Origin: Fidelibacterota bacterium
GTDB taxonomy: Bacteria; Fidelibacterota; Fidelibacteria; Fidelibacterales; Fidelibacteraceae
NCBI GenBank assembly: GCA_023134755.1
Contig: JAGLUM010000084.1
Span: 1-11,739 of the forward strand
Reading direction: 5' to 3'
Length of the DNA: 11,739 bases
Below the pieces are notes generated by a model. That model was not told the origin of the DNA, made no database searches, and saw only the letters and a program-made list of their open reading frames with translations. Within the stretch, counting starts at the first letter, position 1. Each line of letters starts with the position of its first letter. Positions 1 to 6,519 of the stretch are shown here, in pieces. The position numbers and the translations under genes are program-made.

Positions 1-32
1 GCGTGTCCGGGGTTCGAATCCCTGCTTCGCTA
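1..32 (+). tRNA. tRNA gene, 3' end only (5' part outside the window)
   Basis: The T arm is complete. The stem pairs bases 8-12 with 20-24 (one G-U pair) around the canonical loop TTCGAAT at 13-19. The 3' acceptor strand CTTCGCT (25-31) and discriminator A32 follow, so the missing 5' acceptor strand should read AGCGAAG. CCA is not encoded: the next bases are CAA, so the end must be added by a CCA-adding enzyme. Bases 1-7 (GCGTGTC) could be the end of a long variable arm, which would suggest a class II tRNA (Leu or Ser), but the anticodon is outside the window and the identity cannot be given. Confidence 0.9.
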
Positions 33-33
33 C

Positions 34-63
34 AAATCCCTGTCCATTGCGATAGGGATTTTT
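34..63 (+). terminator. Intrinsic terminator of the tRNA gene
   Basis: Bases 34-41 (AAATCCCT) pair perfectly with 54-61 (AGGGATTT), giving an 8-bp stem and a 12-base loop. The descending arm runs into five T residues (59-63). It begins one base after the tRNA discriminator and CA, so it ends the tRNA transcript and separates it from the moxR operon. Confidence 0.75.
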
Positions 64-92
64 CATGCCCGGAAATTTTTTTACTCAATCCC

Positions 93-121
93 TTGTTATC
101 TACTTCTACTGTCAGTAAATT
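93..121 (+). promoter_or_regulatory. Possible sigma70-type promoter of the moxR-DUF58 operon
   Basis: TTGTTA (93-98) and TAAATT (116-121) are separated by 17 bases. The start of transcription would fall near 128, only slightly upstream of or inside the ribosome-binding sequence AAGGA (129-133), so the leader would be very short. Both boxes deviate from consensus. The position after the tRNA terminator is right, but the call is weak. Confidence 0.25.
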
Positions 122-142
122 TATCAAAAAGGATTTTTATAA

Positions 143-1129
143 ATGGATATGATTCAATCACTGCAGTCAGTACACACACACTATCAAGCTATTCGCAAAG
201 AGATATCAAAGATCATTATCGGGCAAGATGACGTTCTGGAAGCTTTGCTGATCGCCTTTTTTTCGAGCGGACACGCACAGCTGGTCGGCGTTCCGGGTTT
301 AGCTAAAACAATGATGATACAATCCCTGGCCGATGTTATGGATTTGCGCTTTAAGCGGATCCAGTTTACACCGGATCTCATGCCTTCCGATATTACGGGC
401 ACTGAAGTGATTGAAGAAGATATGAAAACAGGTCACCGCAGTTTTCGCTTTATTAAAGGCCCTTTGTTCGGTAATATTATTCTGGCCGATGAGATCAACC
501 GTACACCACCAAAAACCCAAGCAGCACTTCTTGAGGCCATGCAAGAGCGGCAAGTAACAACAGGCGGGATAAGCTATAAACTCGAAGCACCATTTTTTGT
601 ATTGGCGACGCAAAACCCTATTGAACAGGAAGGAACCTATCCTTTGCCGGAAGCGCAGCTGGACCGTTTCATGTTTCAACTTTATGTCGATTATCCTTCC
701 ACCGCAGAAGAAAAAGAAATTGTGATCCGCACTACCGGATTGGAATCTGCCGGCTTACAAAAAGTAATAAACCGCAGTGAATTGCTGGACATTCAAAGAA
801 GCGTAAAAACATTGCCGGTGGCAGAGCATGTTGTTGACTATGCGGTAAATATTGTACGGGCAACCCGTCCTGATAATTCGGCCATTGACAATATTCGTCA
901 TTATGTTAAATGGGGTGCCGGTCCGCGCGCATCCCAGTACCTGATTATCGGCGCGAAAACACGCGCCGCCATGCTGGGGAAGGTTACACCCGATGAAGAG
1001 GATATCAACGCAGTAGCTCCACAGGTACTTCGTCATCGCATTCTACGCAATTTTAAGGCAGAAGCGGATGGTGTCGCAGTAGACGATATTATCCATCAAT
1101 TGATCCAGGTTTACCATGGTAAATCATGA
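143..1129 (+). CDS. MoxR-family AAA+ ATPase
   Basis: A cytoplasmic AAA+ ATPase of the MoxR class, chaperone-like proteins that act with von Willebrand A (VWA)-domain partners, often in metal insertion or assembly of envelope complexes. The ATPase motifs are all present in order: Walker A GVPGLAKT (residues 49-56), Walker B ILADE (113-117, with D116 and E117), sensor 1 ATQNP (155-159), a likely arginine finger at R175 in AQLDRF, and sensor 2 GAGPRAS (258-264). The length of 328 residues is normal for the family. The ATG at 143 is supported by AAGGA at 129-133, nine bases upstream. The last codons overlap the next gene, a DUF58 protein and the usual MoxR partner, so the two are surely co-translated. 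Family assignment is firm; the client is unknown. Confidence 0.96.
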   Translation: MDMIQSLQSVHTHYQAIRKEISKIIIGQDDVLEALLIAFFSSGHAQLVGVPGLAKTMMIQSLADVMDLRFKRIQFTPDLMPSDITGTEVIEEDMKTGHRSFRFIKGPLFGNIILADEINRTPPKTQAALLEAMQERQVTTGGISYKLEAPFFVLATQNPIEQEGTYPLPEAQLDRFMFQLYVDYPSTAEEKEIVIRTTGLESAGLQKVINRSELLDIQRSVKTLPVAEHVVDYAVNIVRATRPDNSAIDNIRHYVKWGAGPRASQYLIIGAKTRAAMLGKVTPDEEDINAVAPQVLRHRILRNFKAEADGVAVDDIIHQLIQVYHGKS

Positions 1130-2006
1130 TTTTCACCCCGATGAGATCATTCACTTAGAGAATTTACGTTTTCAGGCAAAAACCATCGTTGAAGGATTGA
1201 TGCTGGGAATGCATGCATCGCCTTATCATGGATTTTCTGTTGAATTTTCCCAACACCGACAGTATATGCCCGGGGATGATATCCGGCATATTGATTGGCA
1301 AGTCTACGGGAAAACAAACCGTTACTATATTAAGCAGTATGAAGAAGAAACAAATCTAAACACCTATATTCTTGTTGACAACAGCAGATCGATGGCATTT
1401 TCCGGTGACGGGCACGTCAGCAAATACCAGTATGCACAACTGGTTTCCGCCGCATTGATCTGGTTGCTGATCCATCAGAACGACGCAGTGGGTCTGGCTA
1501 TTTTCAATGAAAAAATTGATGTACTATATCCACCAAAATCAGTTAACAGCTATCTGAATGAACTATTGGTCGTGTTACAAAACACACCCTGTTCACATCA
1601 AACCCATATTGGGGGTACCCTGCATCAAATCACAGAAAAACTACCGCGCAAAGGACTGGTGGTCCTTATCTCGGATTTGCTTGACGATGATGAAGCGATC
1701 ATGCAGGGATTAAACCATTTACGTTATCTTGGCCACGATGTAATGGTCATCCAGTTGCTTGATCCGGATGAATGGAGACTTCAGCATCCCGGCAAACGGC
1801 AGTTCAACGACATGGAAAGCGGAGAAAATATCAAACTGGATGTACGTCAGATCCAAGATGAATACCATAAAAAAATACGTGCATTTACGGACAATTTTAA
1901 CCGTCTCTGCGGAGAGAATGGTATTGATCATACGCTTATACTTACGGATCAGGACTGCCGTATTGCTCTGATAGAATTCCTGAGAAAACGCAAGCGGCTC
2001 TATTAA
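1116..2006 (+). CDS. DUF58 protein with VWA-like metal site, MoxR partner
   Basis: A DUF58 protein of 296 residues. The DUF58 signature MPGDDIRHIDW lies at 51-61, followed by a VWA-like fold. The metal-ion-dependent adhesion site reads DNSRS (88-92, the DxSxS pattern), with T168 in GGT and D187 in LISDLL as the likely remaining ligands. No signal peptide or membrane segment is evident, so it should be cytoplasmic or peripheral. The ATG at 1116 lies inside the end of moxR (14-base overlap) with only a weak CAGG (1106-1109) upstream, implying translational coupling. In many genomes this pair heads an aerotolerance (Bat) operon with membrane VWA and TPR proteins; none follows here. Family is firm, cellular role is inference. 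Confidence 0.94.
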   Translation: MVNHDFHPDEIIHLENLRFQAKTIVEGLMLGMHASPYHGFSVEFSQHRQYMPGDDIRHIDWQVYGKTNRYYIKQYEEETNLNTYILVDNSRSMAFSGDGHVSKYQYAQLVSAALIWLLIHQNDAVGLAIFNEKIDVLYPPKSVNSYLNELLVVLQNTPCSHQTHIGGTLHQITEKLPRKGLVVLISDLLDDDEAIMQGLNHLRYLGHDVMVIQLLDPDEWRLQHPGKRQFNDMESGENIKLDVRQIQDEYHKKIRAFTDNFNRLCGENGIDHTLILTDQDCRIALIEFLRKRKRLY

Positions 2007-2084
2007 TTGAATTAACATAAATAATTCTTCGAAAACCTTGGGTATAATTATTTGACTTTTAGTGTGTGATTGTTTATTTTATTT

Positions 2085-2093
2085 TGATATAAT
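2085..2093 (+). promoter_or_regulatory. Extended -10 promoter for the secreted protein at 2116
   Basis: The nine bases TGATATAAT match an extended -10 element (TGn plus perfect TATAAT at 2088-2093). No good -35 box lies 17 bases upstream; TTGACT at 2052-2057 is 30 bases away. Transcription would start near 2100, just before the ribosome-binding sequence AAGGAG (2102-2107). The short leader is a reservation. Confidence 0.45.
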
Positions 2094-2115
2094 AAACAAA
2101 GAAGGAGAAAATTCA

Positions 2116-3024
2116 ATGAATAACAAACGCATTATTGTAGGTATTCTCGCACTTATGCTTATTATGAGCGGAATACTGTTCGCGCAAAGTTTCGAAGTTA
2201 TTGCTGTACATTTTGGTAATCCGGACTATGCTGAGGCTTTAACACAAGAAAATTTTCCCGGATTCAAGTTTTATACAACCGATGGTAATTGCTATCGTTA
2301 TCGCGAGCAACAGGTACTTGTATTAAAAAACCCGGAATATCTCTTTGGATATTATGGAGAAATACCGGAAAAAATGGGTTTTACGGCCAATTATACAACA
2401 GAAAAAGGCAGTGAAACACCATTCCCCGAGGGTGTGATCTATGTAGTTGGAAAAAACGGGGTCATTTCTACACAAACATCTGCCATGAATAAATTAAATG
2501 GTAGTAGCGAAATGTATTGGGAAGATTACAACAAGCTAAAAAAAGAAATGAAACGCCTGAAGAAAGGCAAAACCAAAGATCTACTGAAAGCAAAAGATCG
2601 TGTATATCTTAAATCAACACCCATTGGCGAACGTGAACCATATAAAAAAACCAAGGTAGATAAAAAAGGGGAAGGACTTGTCGGATGGAATGTCCCGGAG
2701 GTTACCGTTTATGATACTGAAGGAAAAGCGCACAAGCTGAACACGTTAACTAAAGACAAGAATTGTGTGCTAGTATTTTATACCATGGATGGCGTTCATC
2801 AGATTGAAGCAAGCCGTAAAGACGGCACTATTCTAAAGGAATGGGATGACGTAATGCCGGTTGACAGAGAAAAAGAGATGAAAGCTGCCACAGAAAACCC
2901 GGAAGACCCAAAAGAACTGTTAAAAGCATTTGCAAAAACCATGGGTGAAAGTATTAGTGGCGTCTATGAAGAAAGTATTGGCGGACTTGAAATGGCAAAG
3001 CAACTTATTGAAGCCGTGAAATAA
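2116..3024 (+). CDS. Secreted protein with two thioredoxin-like segments, function unknown
   Basis: A 302-residue protein I do not recognise as a named family. I chose the ATG at 2116 because AAGGAG (2102-2107) stands 8 bases upstream and the product then starts with a typical signal peptide (positive MNNKR, hydrophobic core to about residue 22, likely cleavage after A23). An in-frame GTG at 2062 would add 18 residues ahead of the signal peptide and precede the promoter. Two segments resemble each other: FPGFKFYTTDGN (47-58), then a VLVL strand, and VPEVTVYDTEGK (193-204), then VLVFY (218-222). Both recall the 'P.f.l.d.dG...vlvf' opening of peroxiredoxin/TlpA folds, and GVIYVVGKNGVIS (106-118) recalls their later strand. 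No CxxC exists; only C59 and C217 are present. A lysine-rich charged linker (139-184) separates the halves. Expected outside the cytoplasm. The fold call is tentative. Confidence 0.85.
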   Translation: MNNKRIIVGILALMLIMSGILFAQSFEVIAVHFGNPDYAEALTQENFPGFKFYTTDGNCYRYREQQVLVLKNPEYLFGYYGEIPEKMGFTANYTTEKGSETPFPEGVIYVVGKNGVISTQTSAMNKLNGSSEMYWEDYNKLKKEMKRLKKGKTKDLLKAKDRVYLKSTPIGEREPYKKTKVDKKGEGLVGWNVPEVTVYDTEGKAHKLNTLTKDKNCVLVFYTMDGVHQIEASRKDGTILKEWDDVMPVDREKEMKAATENPEDPKELLKAFAKTMGESISGVYEESIGGLEMAKQLIEAVK

Positions 3025-3041
3025 GTAAATAACTATATTAA

Positions 3042-3080
3042 AATAAAGTACCGGGATCTGTGATTTCGGTGCTTTATTAT
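3042..3080 (+). terminator. Intrinsic terminator after the secreted protein gene
   Basis: Bases 3042-3053 (AATAAAGTACCG) pair with 3067-3078 (CGGTGCTTTATT), giving a 12-bp stem with one T-G pair and a 13-base loop, 17 bases after the stop codon. The stem's GC-rich top and the following ATTATTAT tail fit a terminator, though the T run is interrupted by A. Confidence 0.6.
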
Positions 3081-3156
3081 TATACCTAAATAATCAATAG
3101 TATTTATTGTGCTTTTTATAATATATTCTTTGGTGATTTGTTAATAATGAGATTCA

Positions 3157-5010
3157 ATGAAAAAATTATATTTCCTTTTCAGTTTATTGTCTTTTTCAAT
3201 TGTTTTTGCTACCATCCCGGCAGGGTACTATGATGATGCTGCCGGATTATTTGGGAACGATCTGCGCTTAGCGTTGCACGGAATCATTGATGATCATAAC
3301 CAGCGGACCTATGAGCAGGTATGGACTGCCTTTGAGACCACAGATATAATGGCGAACGGTAAGATCTGGGATATGTACACAGGAATTGAATTTACTTTTT
3401 CTGATGATCAACAGACAACTGGAAGTAATCCGGACTCTTGCTATAACCGTGAACATTCCTGGCCAAAAAGTTGGGCGAATGAAGCCTACCCCATGTATAC
3501 CGACCTCTACCATCTTTATCCTACTCAACAACAATCAAACACTGAACGAAGTAATTTACCATACGGAGAAGTAGACGCAACAGTAACATACACATCTCCC
3601 AACGGAACTAAGAAAGGTAACGCGCGTTCCGGACTGGGTTATGTCGGCACGGTCTTTGAACCCATCGATGAATATAAAGGCGATTTAGCACGAACCTATT
3701 TTTACATAAGCACTCGCTATTATACCGAAGATGCTGCTTGGGATTCATACGGTATGACGGACTTGTGCGAATTAAAAGACTGGGCCGTTTCCATGCTGCT
3801 CAACTGGCATCACGACGATCCGGTGAGTCAAAAAGAACTCGATCGCATTGAAGCGATATATGCGATCCAGGAAAACCGTAATCCCTTTATCGATCACCCG
3901 GAATATGTCGATTCCATTTGGAATGCACCAAGTGAAAGCTTTGAAGCACCAACTGCGCAAACTGCATCTTCCGTTCAATCGGACAGATTTACAGCTAATT
4001 GGTCTGAAGTAAGTGAAGCGACCGGCTATAAATTATATATTTCAGAAAATAGCAATTTTTCAAATCATATCACGAACTACGGTCCCAAGGATACGGGAAA
4101 CAATCTCAGTGAAATAGTGAGTGGTTTATCGTCATCTATTACCTATTATTACCGTGTGAAAGCCTATAAAACGGGAGAAGAAACCGGATATTCAAATGTT
4201 ATTACGGTAGAAACCGCTGCACCCTCCGGGGCTGTGGATAGTACGAAGATCTTTTTCTCGGAGTATATCGAGGGATCTTCATATAACAAAGCACTAGAGA
4301 TATACAATGGCGCCGACGCGGATATTGATTTAAGCAAGATAACTATAAAGTTATACACCAATGGAGGGACATCACCTTATAGGACGTTAAGCTTAAGTGG
4401 AACCCTTGTAAACGGAGAGGTTTACGTAATTGCGCACGATAATGCAAATGCGACTATTTTAGCTTCAACAGATTTAACAAATGCTACTGTAATGATTTAT
4501 AATGGTAATGACGTCCTGGAATTATATTATGATGATACACTTGTGGATCGCATTGGTGAAGTGGGTTCCGATGCCTATTACGCCCAAGATGTAACTCTGG
4601 TACGCAAAGCGGAAGTATTGAATGCTAATACCACGTTTACCGTTTCGGAATGGAATAATTACGAAAAAGACGAAACAAGCTATTTGGGGTCGCATAATAT
4701 AATGACTGCGACAGGAACAATTCCTTCAGATGGACAAACTATATTTTTGGTGGGTGCTGTCGGATTGGTGTATCCCAATCCCTGTAATCCTGCCGCAACA
4801 GTGCCTCTGTATTTAGATCAAGCTGCAGATGTAACTATTTCATTGCATGATATTCATGGCAGGAAGTGCCGGGATATAATGCATGAACATTATGCACGGG
4901 GAAACTACAATATTCCCGTGGATGTTTCGGGTCTTCCCAGCGGAGTATATATTTTACATATTGCCATTGGAAAGAGCATGCACGCACAAAAAATTGTTTT
5001 AACTAAATAA
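3157..5010 (+). CDS. Secreted endonuclease I with fibronectin III, lamin-tail and C-terminal sorting domains
   Basis: A secreted nuclease of 617 residues. A short signal peptide (1-18) is followed by an endonuclease I domain (about 20-258). This carries the His-Me finger motif CYNREHSWPKSW (95-106, probable catalytic H100 with metal ligand E99) and the second family block DLYHLYPT (116-123) with RSNLPYGEV (131-139). A fibronectin type III domain (about 264-352) and a lamin-tail domain (about 362-515, FFSEYIEGSSYNKALEIYN) follow. The last 80 or so residues form a sorting tail (YPNPCNP at 539-545, SGVYIL at 595-600, final KIVLTK). Family members cut DNA non-specifically, so scavenging of extracellular DNA or biofilm DNA is a reasonable inference. 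The start has no clear ribosome site; TATAAT at 3117-3122 may be its -10 box. No terminator follows, so hydF may be read from the same transcript. Confidence 0.92.
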   Translation: MKKLYFLFSLLSFSIVFATIPAGYYDDAAGLFGNDLRLALHGIIDDHNQRTYEQVWTAFETTDIMANGKIWDMYTGIEFTFSDDQQTTGSNPDSCYNREHSWPKSWANEAYPMYTDLYHLYPTQQQSNTERSNLPYGEVDATVTYTSPNGTKKGNARSGLGYVGTVFEPIDEYKGDLARTYFYISTRYYTEDAAWDSYGMTDLCELKDWAVSMLLNWHHDDPVSQKELDRIEAIYAIQENRNPFIDHPEYVDSIWNAPSESFEAPTAQTASSVQSDRFTANWSEVSEATGYKLYISENSNFSNHITNYGPKDTGNNLSEIVSGLSSSITYYYRVKAYKTGEETGYSNVITVETAAPSGAVDSTKIFFSEYIEGSSYNKALEIYNGADADIDLSKITIKLYTNGGTSPYRTLSLSGTLVNGEVYVIAHDNANATILASTDLTNATVMIYNGNDVLELYYDDTLVDRIGEVGSDAYYAQDVTLVRKAEVLNANTTFTVSEWNNYEKDETSYLGSHNIMTATGTIPSDGQTIFLVGAVGLVYPNPCNPAATVPLYLDQAADVTISLHDIHGRKCRDIMHEHYARGNYNIPVDVSGLPSGVYILHIAIGKSMHAQKIVLTK

Positions 5011-5051
5011 ATATAGTTGCTTTTAGCCTTGGGTTATTTTACTTTTTCGCC

Positions 5052-6248
5052 ATGGCAGCACCACGCGGAGAACGACTCATTATCACATTGCTGGGCCGGC
5101 GGAATGTCGGCAAGTCATCCCTCATCAATGGAGTGACAGGACAAGATATTTCCATTGTTTCTGAAATTCCCGGTACCACCACGGATCCAGTAGCCAAACA
5201 CTACGAATTAATACCTGTAGGGCCGGTTACATTCTACGATACAGCCGGTATTGATGATATCGGTGAATTGGGCGAACAGCGTGTAAAAGCAACACGCCGC
5301 GTGCTTTGGCGGTCGGATGTGGTAATGCTGGTTTTTGATAAAGAAACCTTAGATGAACCCGATTGGAATACCATCCGTGAATTAAAGGATATGGATATTC
5401 CTTTTTTAATCGTTTTCAATAAGACCGATCTCTATACTCCCACAAAAGAAACTCTGATATCACTCGATAAAGAGAAACTTCCATATATGTTGCTTATTTC
5501 TCAGAACGCTAAGGATATGCTTGCTCTACGAAAGAAACTTATCACCTTGGTTCCGGAATACTTTAAAAAGGAAACGCTTATCATTGGTGATCTTATTAAG
5601 CCTGGTGATATTGTGGTTTGTATTGTTCCCATTGATCTTTCTGCACCGAAGGGTCGGATCATTTTGCCACAAGTTCAGGTAATTCGCGAGATTCTTGACC
5701 ATAATGGCATCGCGATTACTGTTAAAGAAACACAGATAAAAGAAATATTTCAGCAGCTCAATAAAAAACCCGTACTGGCAATCACCGATTCTCAAGCTGT
5801 ACTTCAAGCAGCAGCAGATGTCCCTGAAGATATTCCCTTTACGACCTTTTCCACAGCATTTGCACGTTACAAAGCAGATTTACCGGCTCTTTTGGAGGGC
5901 TTGAAACAATTAGACCAGCTTGAAGCGGGCGATAAGGTGTTGGTTGCTGAGGCCTGCTCACATCATATAGAATGTGATGATATCGGTCGCTATAAAATTC
6001 CGCAATGGGTCAAAGACTATCTTGGCAAAGAAATTCAATTTGATATTGCTGCCGGACATGATTTTCCAGACGATCTTTCAGAGTATAAATTGGTCATTCA
6101 TTGTGGTGGATGTATGAATACCGGACTTGAATTCAAACGCCGTATCCACCATTGTCAGGCGCAGGGTGTCCCCGTTACCAATTATGGAATACTTATTTCT
6201 AAAACACAGGGACTGCTCGAACGGGTAATTCGTCCCTTTGGTTTATAA
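5052..6248 (+). CDS. hydF: [FeFe]-hydrogenase H-cluster maturation GTPase HydF
   Basis: HydF is the cytoplasmic scaffold that, with radical-SAM enzymes HydE and HydG, assembles the two-iron subcluster and delivers it to HydA. The N-terminal GTPase domain has G1 GRRNVGKS (15-22), G2 in TTTD (42-45), G3 DTAG (63-66) and G4 NKTD (123-126). The C-terminal cluster domain has the diagnostic CxH...HCxxC pattern: C302 and H304, then H350, C351 and C354, with 45 residues between H304 and H350. At 398 residues it is full length. The ATG at 5052 is the only start: no other start codon occurs in frame between it and the previous stop, and the N-terminus (PRGERLIITLLGRRNVGKSS) aligns with other HydFs. It lacks a visible Shine-Dalgarno sequence. 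hydE, hydG and hydA are not in the window. The gene implies a hydrogen-metabolising, probably fermentative anaerobe. Confidence 0.97.
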   Translation: MAAPRGERLIITLLGRRNVGKSSLINGVTGQDISIVSEIPGTTTDPVAKHYELIPVGPVTFYDTAGIDDIGELGEQRVKATRRVLWRSDVVMLVFDKETLDEPDWNTIRELKDMDIPFLIVFNKTDLYTPTKETLISLDKEKLPYMLLISQNAKDMLALRKKLITLVPEYFKKETLIIGDLIKPGDIVVCIVPIDLSAPKGRIILPQVQVIREILDHNGIAITVKETQIKEIFQQLNKKPVLAITDSQAVLQAAADVPEDIPFTTFSTAFARYKADLPALLEGLKQLDQLEAGDKVLVAEACSHHIECDDIGRYKIPQWVKDYLGKEIQFDIAAGHDFPDDLSEYKLVIHCGGCMNTGLEFKRRIHHCQAQGVPVTNYGILISKTQGLLERVIRPFGL

Positions 6249-6327
6249 ATTAAAGCTCAGCAAAATACTACATTTTTTCAGAATATATTATTAGAGAACT
6301 ATGGCTAAATCATAGTAAATATTGAAT

Positions 6328-6492
6328 CTTGACTCAAGATTATTCAAGCATTCTATACTATAAATAAGATATTTTGTGATAAAAAGCACAAAATCGGTTT
6401 AAAAACTTGAGGCAAGTTTTTCTTTTTTTATTGTATTTATGCGGATTATGCTAAAATTTCTGATAAAATCACCCCAAAAAACTTGGGGCAAG
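6328..6492. repeat. Three CTTG-N3-CAAG palindromes at near-regular spacing
   Basis: CTTGACTCAAG (6328-6338), CTTGAGGCAAG (6406-6416) and CTTGGGGCAAG (6482-6492) share the same 4+3+4 layout. Starts are 78 and 76 bases apart. Copies two and three extend to 9-bp stems flanked by A and T runs and act as terminators. Copy one extends as AATCTTGA/TCAAGATT and has no T run. An extra half copy, CAAGTTTTT, follows at 6501-6509. Confidence 0.75.
6401..6430 (+). terminator. Terminator of hydF, potentially bidirectional
   Basis: AAAAACTTG (6401-6409) pairs with CAAGTTTTT (6413-6421) across a 3-base loop AGG. A long T-rich tract runs to 6430. The symmetric A/T flanks would let it work on either strand. 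It lies about 150 bases after the hydF stop codon, which is distant but nothing better occurs before it. Confidence 0.7.
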
Positions 6493-6509
6493 TTTTTAAG
6501 CAAGTTTTT
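6472..6509 (-). terminator. Terminator of the leftward oxidoreductase-DUF2461 operon, bidirectional
   Basis: AAAAACTTG (6477-6485) pairs with CAAGTTTTT (6489-6497) across loop GGG. Read leftward, it ends in a T run and lies 22 bases after the DUF2461 stop codon. A competing pairing exists: CCCCAA (6472-6477) with TTGGGG (6483-6488). A second CAAGTTTTT at 6501-6509 offers a further alternative partner for the same left arm. The stem is identical to that at 6401-6421, with only one loop base changed. Confidence 0.7.
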
Positions 6510-6519
6510 AAATGAAATA

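Larger units (their letters stand above)
6249..6519. other. Intergenic region between convergent genes, rich in inverted repeats
   Basis: This 271-base AT-rich gap between hydF and the leftward DUF2461 gene holds no plausible coding sequence. It contains at least five inverted repeats: 6298-6303 with 6311-6316 (ACTATG/CATAGT); 6325-6332 with 6334-6341 (perfect, one central base, extendable to TTGAAT/ATTCAA at 6322-6347); 6371-6378 with 6387-6394 (ATTTTGTG/CACAAAAT); and the two terminators listed separately. The first three lack a clean T run. They could be structured RNA at transcript ends, decayed terminators or protein-binding sites. Confidence 0.8.

Noticed and set aside
1..142. tRNA-associated integration site (attachment repeat)
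   Set aside because: No integrase or second copy of the tRNA 3' end is present in the window; downstream genes are ordinary chromosomal ones.
2019..2053. AAATAATT/AATTATTT inverted repeat as a terminator of the DUF58 gene
   Set aside because: The stem is AT-only with a 19-base loop and no T run; such pairing is expected by chance in this AT-rich gap.
2052..2093. TTGACT (2052) paired with TATAAT (2088) as a classical promoter
   Set aside because: The 30-base spacing is far outside the 16-18 base range; the extended -10 alone is the better explanation.
2062..2115. N-terminal extension of the secreted protein from a GTG start
   Set aside because: It precedes a clear ribosome site and signal peptide at 2116 and contains the probable promoter.
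3386..3574. Possible small gene inside the nuclease domain
   Set aside because: It overlaps the conserved His-Me finger motif region in another frame and has no start signals.
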